A stretch of DNA of 64,000 bases, taken from positions 37,193-101,192 of the forward strand of contig JARBJD010000274.1 in assembly GCA_033064195.1 (NCBI GenBank), read 5' to 3'. A program made the position numbers and the translations under genes. Within the stretch, counting starts at the first letter, position 1. Each line of letters opens with the position of its first letter. Source of the stretch: Blattamonas nauphoetae. Lineage: Eukaryota > Preaxostyla > Oxymonadida. The notes beneath the pieces were generated by a model. It was given only the letters and a program-made list of their open reading frames with translations. It searched no databases and was not told the DNA's origin. Below, in pieces: positions 43,934 through 53,339 of the stretch.

Positions 43934-45271
43934 GAAACAATCTGAAAGATAAAAATCATGAGAACAAACTGTCTAAGTAGCATCCAACCCAATCATCGAA
44001 TTTCGGAATTGAGGTTGTTGAGTCGATGAGACCGAAGATGGCTTCATCGACTGAATGGAAGAACGAGACGAGAAAGAGCAGATACTCTTTAGAGAGCATT
44101 GTGACTGTCACCGAAACAATTCCTGATCAAATTTCTTCTGCAACGGCAAGTGGATAACAAAAAATGTCGTTCCCCCACTCCGATAGCCATTGAAGGGTGT
44201 AAAAGTGGTGTTCTTCACACAAAGATGCGACATATTGGCGTAGAGAAGAGGAGGAAGAGTGATGAGCAGATTGGTTTCGATCTGTGGATGACGAGTGTTG
44301 TGTCTTGTTCGTTTGCATCAATCGAGTCCGAGCTTGCGAGATTGACTTGTCTCCGGCGTGAACAAGAGGAGGATGCAGTGTTGAAGCACTTATACGATGA
44401 AACTGTCTTAATGTCCACGCACAGTCCTCGTCACTTGATGATCTCTCCCAATTTGTGCGCTGGTGAAGAAACACATCGCTCAAATTTGAATCAATCGATG
44501 ATTTAATTGTCGAGCACACTTCAAATGACAGTTTCACACGGTTCTTCTCGAGAGGAAAAGAATGAAGCTGTTGAGATGGCCACATTCTTCTGATGGGAGG
44601 ACGCAACAAGTTGGGTGGAGTCGACAGATCAAGCATCTTCGAATCATTGAATCGACACACTTTGAACATGTCATGAAAGATCCAGGACAATCCAAGAAGG
44701 ACAATCCAAGAAGGACAATCCAAGAAGGACAATCCAAGAAGGACAATCCAAGAAGAACAATACAACAAATAAACATCACTCCCAATCTCCCAGAACATTT
44801 GATGATTGTGTGTGGAAAACTGACGCCAACATCCACAATACTTCGGCATTGTGAGCTCCGACACAATCATCAAACTCCCCGACTGCGCATGACATCTCCC
44901 TTGGCTTCCGTGTTCTTCCCCCACACACACTATCTCGGAGCAACACTATGCAATTCTCAATCACACTTTTTCTGAGACAACAGTGATAACATTCTTTCGA
45001 TAATTCTGGTTCGTGGGCTCTTTCTTTTTCTGGAACGGTCTTCCCTCTTTCTGGCACAAATCACGTGGTCAGAGAAATTTAGGATGTAAAAGAAAAGGAA
45101 AGTTTGATGATGATGTGCAATAGAACCGAAATAGTTAACATGGAGTTTCATTGCAAAGGAAGACTGGGACACAGAGAGCTTTGAGAAGATGGCATCCGTA
45201 TTTTCGTGCACATCCTCTGATGACCTGTTTGAGACACCGAGTCCTCATCTCCTCAGTTTGATCTCTTCATG
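43486..45271. repeat. 3.21-kb tandem unit, copy 3 (truncated)
   Basis: Identical to the first 1.79 kb of the unit. It breaks after GATCTCTTCATG, the point corresponding to about 38850 in copy 1, and unique DNA follows. Confidence 0.95.
44127..44930 (-). CDS. unrecognised protein segment (copy 3)
   Basis: As 37709-38512. Confidence 0.4.
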   Translation of the reverse strand: MCVGEEHGSQGRCHAQSGSLMIVSELTMPKYCGCWRQFSTHNHQMFWEIGSDVYLLYCSSWIVLLGLSFLDCPSWIVLLGLSWIFHDMFKVCRFNDSKMLDLSTPPNLLRPPIRRMWPSQQLHSFPLEKNRVKLSFEVCSTIKSSIDSNLSDVFLHQRTNWERSSSDEDCAWTLRQFHRISASTLHPPLVHAGDKSISQARTRLMQTNKTQHSSSTDRNQSAHHSSSSSLRQYVASLCEEHHFYTLQWLSEWGNDIFCYPLAVAEEI

Positions 45272-45390
45272 CCTGTAGTGCCACCCCCATACTTGAGGGG
45301 GTGTAAACAGCTTCCTGCAGTCTCCACTTCACTCTACAACTGTCCTTGTTACGTATTTATGATGAAATGTGAATTATGTCTCCACAATAT

Positions 45391-45759
45391 CAGTCAGTCC
45401 GGAATACGCGAATCGGGAATCAAACACAAATCAATGGGGAGATCTCACCTCAAAAATGTTTTTCAGACTTCTTTTTTGTTCAAAAGCCAAAAAACATCTC
45501 AAAAAACGTTGAAATGGAAGACAAGTCGGGTTATGAGGCAGATTTCCAGCCTTCCTTCTCAATTCCAGCATTGCGAGGCTTTCTTCTTCTTTCACCAAGG
45601 CTTCCATCACCACAACAAATGTTCAAATCCGCATTGTTGTATCCTCCACGTCATCATTGTAACAGTTTTTACAAAAGCTACGTCCAATTATTTGTTCTGA
45701 AATGTGATCTCCCCATAGATTTGGGACTGATTCCCGATTCCCGTATTCCGGACTGACAG
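45391..45759. mobile_element. 369-bp MITE, AT target duplication, CAGTCAGTCCGG ends
   Basis: Terminal inverted repeats of about 50 bp (left CAGTCAGTCCGGAATACG, right CTGTCAGTCCGGAATACG, then TCGGGAATCA and ATGGGGAGATC in both). AT lies on each side (45389-45390 and 45760-45761). The interior is noncoding. Confidence 0.85.
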
Positions 45760-45761
45760 AT

Positions 45762-47100
45762 GTTATGTTCCACATCTATGAGACCTAATCATCGTCATAA
45801 GGCCAGATATTATCTGAAGCATCCAAACAATGAAATGCTACCAATGCTGGATATGACGAATTGATTGCTAGTGCAGCTGCTTGGTGAGTGATTGTTGTGA
45901 TATCTTCTCCCTGAACATGATGAATAATTTGTTATGTGCACACTGTTGTTATAATTGACATACGAGGAAAGTGTCTACGAAGTTGACCAAGTATATCAGG
46001 ATTAACATGGTACCTTATCTGGGCGATTCTGAATGAAAGGACGCGTGCGTTACAACTCCGTCAACATTTGAAAGATCGTTGAGAAAGCTATTCATCTCCC
46101 AGGAACAATCAAAATCTCCATCTTGAAGGTTTATATTATCTCTTTTTTTCATTTTCACTCACTTTTCTACAAATTCAAAGATCAGGTGACTCATTCTCCA
46201 TCAAACAACTTTAATCGGTCAGATCGATGATTGAACCGACCTTATACCGTGTATTGCATGCGATTCTTTTGGTTTGTGTCATTTATTTCGTTCACATTGA
46301 CAGACACTCAGCACTTTTTTCAGGTGAGACGGATCGTGTCTAACAGGCAGAAAACAATCTGGCCTGTTCACCTATCTGATGCTTTCTCCTGTTTTCACTC
46401 GATCATGTATCTTTTGTCATGAATTTCTCATCTTATAGATCACAAACTGACACGGACTTGTTGATCGTCCTCCTTGTCCTCTAATTCAGATCAATCTCAA
46501 TTTCCCTTCACTTTATATCTCAAACCACCTTAATTGGATATGTCTCTCCAATTCTTAAGTCTAAATTCATCAATCTTGTCGAATCTTCCGATCCGCACTT
46601 TTCACGTCTTTTTCTTCAATAGATGTATTTGTATTGGTTCTCTCACACAGAATAGGGTTTTTACGTTGTTTTACATCATTTCTCCATTTTTCAACTTGTT
46701 CTGTGATAAAAAGTGTGCAAAAGTGTCCGGATCAAAAAATGGCTTTATCGAACGCGATCCTACTTGAAATCCAGTAATTCACTCTTTTTCTGTCGACTAA
46801 ACAGATGAACGGTAATTGTGCAAAAAATGATTTTTTGGGACGCACCATAGTGTTTTGCGACCTTTCAAAGAGAATCGCCCATCTGTTCTTGAGCTGAGAA
46901 AGATTAGAGTTGATGAAAATGAGACATTTCACGACTATAAGTGCAGATCTCCATGTAAAAACAACACGAGGAGCTTGTTGTAGTGAAGGTAACAAAATTT
47001 CCCACGATTGTTGGTTTGTCATGTCGAGAAAAAAGAAGGTGAACGCATTTTCATAATTGAGTGAGTTATCCACCTATCCGCAAATTGCTCTCAAAACTGG
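45762..47100. other. no complete gene; conserved old repeat near 46.74-46.89 kb
   Basis: Short frames only. At 46739-46890 the sequence parallels the block near 28660 and the two flanks of the palindromic element at 33685-34436 (TTTTTTGGGACGCACCATAG, later AGAATCGCCCATCTG). Confidence 0.4.
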
Positions 47101-47109
47101 ATCTTCTTC

Positions 47110-48435
47110 TTCCTTTTCTTCTGCGATGCCTCTACCTGTTTGTTGAAATCTGGATCAGTACGTTCCGATCACTCCCTGTCCGCCACCTCCTTGTCTTTGC
47201 GTCTTGCCCGATCCTCCTTCCGTTCTGAAGATCAACTCATCCTCCGACACCGCCTCCACAAGCCTCAAATGCCCTTCCATTCTCTCCTTCCTGTCCTTTC
47301 GCAACGTGTTCGATATCCCCAAGGTGATGTTCGTGAATGCTTTTTGGGGGCTGATCTTGCCCAACAACCACGTGTACATGGGGTTGACAGCTTCGGCGGC
47401 CACAACAAAAAGCAAGAACGGGATCGCGACGCCGAGCAGCATGAGAGTGCGAAGACACTTCTCATTCGACATGAACTTGATCCCGCCAGTCTCCTGCTCT
47501 TCTTCTGTGATGATCGGCTTCGCGTTGTCCTCTTCTGTCTTCTCCTCTTCTTTGACTTCGACCTTCTTCTGTTTCATTTCGCGGCTTTCTTGTCGGATTT
47601 GATGATGAATTCGTCGAAGTTCACTCCGTGCTCGCAAATCTCGGCGTATGTTCCATGTGGTGTGATTCATCCGTTCTCCAACGCAATCACTTTTTCTGCC
47701 CTTTCGATGAACTGGATCTGATTGGTCATCAGAATGACAGTCTTACTCTTCAGCACGCCACAGATGCACTTGTAAATCAGATATCAACCAACATGCGCAT
47801 CCACTGCCGACTGAGGATCGTCGAGGATGCAAATGTCTTTCTCCGACTATATCGCTCGTGCTAGCTGGATTCTCACCTTCTGTCCTCCACTCATGTTCAC
47901 TTCCTTCTCTCCGATCGCTGTCATATCGTTGGCTGCAATGATCTTGAAATTCGCGTTGAAAGTGATGTTCCACCGAACGGTGTTAATGTTGATTTCGTCT
48001 GTGCTTCTTCGCTGCAGTTAATTTCGCTTCTTTCTTCAGCCGTGTCTCTTCTACCTGGGTCAGAGGGATTGTTGGAGCTGAAACACACTTGAACTCACCT
48101 TTCGCAATTTCGAATGCATTCGTTGGGTCTGCAGGCCATGTTTCAACTGTTTCGACAACTTCCTCCATTTCTGGAAGATACAGAAAATGTGAGAGACGAT
48201 TGGCGTTGATAAGTATCATCAACAGGGCCTCCAGGTTCATCGGAGGTATCGTGGTCGGCATCGTCATCACTATCATCAAATAATTCATGCTGGGTATCGC
48301 AACTGCCGTAAAATTGATTAGATCGTCGCTGTATACGGCACAATGCACAGAAAATGATGGTAAATGGATCAAACTCCCATGAATGATGACTCCCTTGCGC
48401 CCTTCCATATTCGTTCCAAACAATTCATTCAAACT
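47110..48435 (-). pseudogene. decayed ABCC (MRP-type) ABC transporter
   Basis: Reading the minus strand from 48435 gives the linker before NBD1 (NRLSHFLYLPEMEEV, ADPTNAFEIAKGEFK). NBD1 pieces follow: signature MSGGQKVRIQLARAI, Walker B DICILDDPQSAVDAHV, then TVILMTNQIQFIERAEKVIA with Asn where the switch His is usual. Next come the NBD1-TMD2 linker and the first TMD2 helix (LRTLMLLGVAIPFLLFVVAA). The Walker A region is missing: sequence jumps at about 47985. NBD1 has three in-frame stops, two of them TGA where Arg is usual. ABCC proteins are about 1300-1500 residues; only about 430 remain. Clearly dead, host-type gene. Confidence 0.8.
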
Positions 48436-48506
48436 TCGTTCACGTAACTTTTCTGAACGTATTAACCAATAAAATCCATGTCAAAAAGCTCACAAACTGC
48501 AGATGC

Positions 48507-48740
48507 TTAGAAGAGAGAGACCTGGAAATCATGATCTAAGAAAACAACACAGACAATCCTGTGAATAGCGTGGAGAACAGAATGCAAGTTAATTTCACAT
48601 ATTTCGATCCAGAAAGTTCTGCGACATCTAGTGGCACTGATTATTGCTTCTCTGACAACTACTGTCGTGTGATGAGTGTTAGCTGGGAAGATATAAAGAG
48701 GAAACAGCACTGAAGTTGAAAAAACAAATAAAGAACACAC
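48507..48740 (-). pseudogene. degenerate relative of the 35.7-36.3 kb gene
   Basis: The minus strand reads CTATTCACAGGATTGTCTGT and then TTTCCAGGTCTCTCTC, which aligns with CCATTCACAGGAATGTCTGC ... TTTCAGGTTTCTCTC at 36044-36106. The frame is lost. Confidence 0.4.
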
Positions 48741-49355
48741 TGTGATGAGGAAAATGGACTTTTAGTTCAGAACCGAGAATAGAGGCGCGTCAGAAAGATG
48801 ACTGATCGTCAAAGCCAGAAACTGAGTAGATGCGGTATCATCAGTAAAGTTCACGATTGTTTCATTTGATATAAGAGTGTTTGGCAGAGGAAAAATGATG
48901 GGATGAGCTCGGAGGGTGGAAGAAAACATTGGTGGATGATCGCGAGAAGTCGCACTTTGAGATTCCAGCAGCTAGAAACGCAAGGCGCTCAAAAACAGTA
49001 TTTGATTGAATGTATCGAACGACAATGGATGGAACGAGGAGGTAGAACGAGATGTTGGTCGAGGAAGGCAGGCTGTGAGAGAGATGGAAGATGAAGATGC
49101 GATGAAACAGTTGGTACAAAAAATGATTGATAAAAAGAGATTGTAAAGGACGTGATACAATCTGGGTTTGACATACAAACAAACGAGGAGTAGAATCTTG
49201 ACAAAGGAGCGAGTCTTCACCTCTTTGAAGATCTCAGCTGGAGGGAGGTGAAAATGAGCATGATATTCATATTCTCTATTATGATTTGTCAAGAAAACAT
49301 CAACAAGAAGTTATTGAAGAAAGAAGAGAAGGAGAGGAGCCCTCCAACGGAAGAT
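48741..49355. other. no recognisable gene
   Basis: Only short overlapping frames on both strands (48862-49182, 48972-49292), none convincing. Confidence 0.3.
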
Positions 49356-49760
49356 CAGTGGGCGAACGACCAAACGCAAACTGCAATTTTAAAATTATTA
49401 TGGATTGATCCAAAATGTGTCCGGAAAAATAGTACAACCAAAAGGTAGTGAAGGGAGAAACTCGATAAAGAAAAAGAAGGATCATTTGAGTGTTTCAGCC
49501 AAACGCTGTCACATTGTTCATCGAGCAATCATGCAATCACGAACGCATAACTCCGTGATGAAATCGTTACAAAACAGTTTTCTCTCAAAACGTTGATCAT
49601 ACAGTGACTTTATCATGATTCTGCCCACATTCTTCTTTGATTCCGAATAGGATTGGGTTCTCGGAAAATGAACCGAAATGGACACTTTTGTCATCTTCGA
49701 AACCAGATCAATCCATTATAATTGTGAAATTGCAGTTTGCGTTTGGTCGTTCGCCTACTG
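49356..49760. mobile_element. 405-bp MITE, AT target duplication, CAGTGGGCGAAC ends
   Basis: Terminal inverted repeats of about 65 bp: both ends read GGCGAACGACCAAACGCAAA, then CTGCAATTT and ATGGATTGATC. AT lies on each side (49354-49355 and 49761-49762). Noncoding. Confidence 0.85.
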
Positions 49761-49929
49761 ATGAACCATAAAAAAGTCGGATTGGGAAAACAGCGATTTC
49801 TCACGATTGAGGTGCTTTATAGAGAAAAGAGACAAAATTCAGATAAAATGCGTGTGTTTGAAGTGAAAGAAGCAATAATATGAAGGTAGAAAGCGATCGA
49901 AAAAGTTACACATAACCAACGTAGTCGGA

Positions 49930-49949
49930 ATGACTTGGATCCAAGTCAT
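49930..49949. repeat. perfect 20-bp palindrome
   Basis: ATGACTTGGATCCAAGTCAT, with further AAGTCAT and GTGACTT words within the next 70 bp. Confidence 0.8.
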
Positions 49950-50713
49950 ATGACTTACTTTTCACTTTTTTTCACGTGACTTAAGACCAAGTCATTTTAG
50001 TGACAAAACGAAGTCATTTGGCCTTTTTTTCCCCATGTTGTGGTCTTGATCATTAACACTGTGTAAAATGCTCATCAGGATCTTCACCTCTCGAACCACA
50101 TTACCATTCGCTCCGATCTGACTCCACTTTCCGAGGGATAAGTCTCTGTTCAGTCCAAGTTAGGATTGGTCGAGAATGATTGAAAAACAATGTGGGTGTG
50201 ATCTTGATGTTCAGGACAAATATCACTCTTGGAGGTTCCAACACTGATTCCTCCACATTTACTTTGCTGTTCTTGACGAAACGGGAAACTTTATAGGCTC
50301 ACTCTGCTCTCTCCTGGAATAAGCACGGAGCTCTACACCATCGTATGCCACACATTCCTCACGATCGATTCATATTCTTCTGTCTGTTTCTGGTTTAGAA
50401 TTGAGACCATCTACGTATTATCTGGTTTCGTAATCAAATCAACTCGAAAACAACATCGCAGAAATTGACGATCAAGATCAGATCTTCAGTGATTGTTCGT
50501 CACGTGTGTTGAATATGATTTTCATGGAGTTCAGACCTTCAACATTTGGACTCATTGCCGATACAATCTTTCCAGCTGGATTGGGTTGAACAGAGTCACG
50601 ATTTCACTCCAAGTCCAAGTTAAACTCGAAGAGAACTCCCCTGACTCACTTTTCAACTACTGTGAGTTCTGCTGCTATCAACCAATTACCATGGGTCGGT
50701 ATGTCCTCGCCCG

Positions 50714-50746
50714 AAAACCCGTGTCCTACGATAGGACACGGGTTTT
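50714..50746. repeat. perfect 15-bp-stem hairpin
   Basis: AAAACCCGTGTCCTA and TAGGACACGGGTTTT are exact inverted copies around a 3-nt CGA loop. It is bounded by GCC/GGC that would extend the stem after a mismatch. It lies at the end of a short plus-strand frame (50493-50756). Confidence 0.9.
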
Positions 50747-51099
50747 TGGCGCTTAATTTGGCGATGAGAGAGTTTTGTTTGTAAAGGCCTGAAGATGATG
50801 CAATATGAGGTGATTTACGGGTTTTACACCTCAGAGTGCGTTTTTACGTTCATTTGTGATCAATCAGAAGGTAAAAATGTTAATCGTGTTCGATCAGGGT
50901 TGTGAAAATTATGAAGGTTCGATCAAGTCTGGGAAGAAATGAACACGCAAAAACGGACCACAAAGAACACAAATATGAGAAATGGGAATGAAATAGTTGT
51001 AGTTTCGAGGGGGTGAGGAACACAGAGCAATCAAAACACAATAAATGAAGCAGCAAGGTCGTAACGTGATTGGGGAGCGTGATGACGGAGACATCATGC

Positions 51100-53310
51100 G
51101 AATAAGAGACTAAATTGTGATATTCCATGTTTCTCTTCTGTAACCATGTGCTTATCATGCTTCTCGTGGGGTTGCTGTTGGACGCGTCGAGGGAGGAGTT
51201 CGGACGTACAAGTTTGATGATCGGGATGCGTGTGGAGCAGATGACTTGGTGGGCACTCTGGACAGTCGCTGGAGGTTGTCGATTCTGGTGAGTTTGCTGT
51301 CGATGTGGCTGGGCTCCGTGGACGGAGCAGGCTGAATGAGGAGCGGACTGTCAATTGTGTCAGAGAGGAGCGTGGAGCGGCAGTATGGATCAATCTCCTC
51401 ATCCACCAACGATGTATCTGCATGAGGCTCCACCCACATCGGGAATAGTGTGTGCAACCGCGCTGGGTGAAGATGGCATCATCGCCAAATGCGATGGAAA
51501 CCGGGTTGTTGTTGTCCGACTCCGATCCCGGCGAGAGCAGGACTTGTGCTGGCGAGCTCGCCGCGAGAGGCGAATGAGTGTTGACTGCATGTGACTCTTT
51601 GGGGAGCGTCGCAATTGACCGTCCTGTCGACCCCGTCTTTGATCTCGCGCGGGTGTACGTTGATGATGGAACGCTGGTATTTGACAACAGAACGTGAAGA
51701 GATGATGCGGTAGGTGAGGCTGAACTGCATTTTTGTTGATCCAACACAGCATCGCATGTTTGACATGAACGGATGTGTGGCGAGTTGAGGAACGAGAGTC
51801 CGGTCAGCATCATCGAAGTGTGGGAGTGGAGAGGGTTGCCGGCGACTGGCTCGGGCGGAGTGAATGTCTCGCTGAACCAAAACTGGGAGATGGTATTGAC
51901 AATGAGCTGGATGCGAGTGATGCACGGCCATTTCAGTTTGGATTCGAATACAACGTCGATGTCGACGTGGAGAGGGACAGAGACACTGGGAAGGAGCCTG
52001 TCGCACACAGCACGAGTTCTGGGTTGGCAGACTGGGAAATGTCGAAGAGTTGGGCGAGTAGATCCGTTCGGAGCAGGCATTCAGCCTTGGCGAGCGCAAA
52101 GTGAGATATAAACGGCAGCGGCTCGGAATAAAGAAACTCGATTGGAATCGAGGGAAACCGAAGAGTGGATGACATCGGCACCGACCTCTCAACAGAGAAG
52201 CGACGGAAGGTAGAGTCTTTCGAAATGATGGTGGGAACATTCGACCGTAGTACGGATAGAACGCTCTTTTGGTCCATCCACAACCTAGGAACGTCGATAT
52301 CGTCCATTTTTTCGAGATTTGTCTAAAAAAATAATGAATTTTAGGCGAGTTGCGACTTGCGAGAATGTGTGGAGGAAATCGCGAGAAAGAAGTAACAATT
52401 GCGAAAGACAGACTTGGACGGAAGTCAAAAGAGTCTCCGTCTTCTGATTGTTGTTGAGTTCGAAGCGGAGACCATATGTATTTGACTTTGGAGTGAGTTT
52501 CTTTCTTTGGATCTGAGATTCGTCCTTTAGTGTTGAAGAGGAAACTGTTGCGTTAAATTGGGGGAAAGAGGGAGTGGATATCGACTTTGGTGGGGTGATG
52601 ATATCCGACGAGTTGTTCCCTTCGTTTTTGAGTTTCTTTTCTGACGGGACAGCAAATGTCCGATAGAGAAAGGTGATACTTCCTCACAAATGCACTGGAT
52701 GATGGTGACGATTGTTAAGCGAGCGGTGATGTGACTTGTTTGTTCTTCGGAGTAAAGATGACTTTCGGCGAGGGCGTTGATCTTGCGGATGATGCAGACA
52801 ACGAATAGCTGCGGTGATTGTGAGCAGAAGGTGAAGCCGTTGTAACTATGATAAGTGGAGAGACATTCTCTGAAGATTCAGGTGAACCGCGAGGTTGAAA
52901 CAGAATGGTCGGTTCGGTGAGCAAACAATGCTTGAAAACAACTGGGCTGGCGACGGAGATTGGCGTTACGGGAACAAAACATCATTGTTGAACGGTTCGA
53001 TGATGGGTGGACGTTTTTGGTTAAATCCAGTCCGATCAAAAGGATGATGTGGTGTGTTTATCTTTTCACTGGATCCCTTGGTAGTCACTGGGTGAAAGAC
53101 GGTTTTGTCATGATGAGATTAAATGAGGTACACACATCAATGTCCTCCGTCTTCCACTTCACGATTTTCTCTTTCGGCTCGCTCATCCCTTCATGCTTTT
53201 GGATCGATTCACTTCTTGGTTCGGTCTGCTCTTTCTCGTTTTCGTTTGGCTTCTGGCTCATTTTTTCATCATCCTTACTTTCTTCCTCCTTTCTTCTTGG
53301 GTGTGTAAAA
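51100..53310 (-). CDS. unrecognised Ser-rich gene, several exons or broken
   Basis: Coding-like minus-strand blocks run in order. About 53310-53110 reads MSQKPNENEKEQTEPRSESI, then EKIVKWKTEDIDV before GTGTGT. About 52990-52715 reads FQPRGSPESSENVSPLIIVT and is Ser-rich. About 52655-52320 reads LRFELNNNQKTETLLTSVQV. 52307-51933 reads MDDIDVPRLWMDQKSVLSVL. About 52020-51094 reads LHVDIDVVFESKLKWPCITR, then MMLTGLSFLNSPHIRSCQTC, then a Ser/Thr/Pro tail. A beta-rich core flanked by disordered Ser-rich regions could suit a transcription regulator, but this is a guess. Frame changes at block borders are unexplained. Confidence 0.45.
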
Positions 53311-53339
53311 TCTGTTCGTTACTTTCGATCGAGTTAACG

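Noticed and set aside
45280-45310. CACCCCC...GGGGGTG hairpin at the end of the truncated third tandem copy
   Set aside because: Only 7 bp of stem. It could mark a breakpoint but is too short to support a claim.
49930-50030. Clustered palindromes around AAGTCAT as a possible element end
   Set aside because: Apart from one 20-bp palindrome the copies are irregular, with no partner end.
51100-52310. SPT23/CSL-type transcription factor
   Set aside because: General layout is similar, but no diagnostic motif could be identified.
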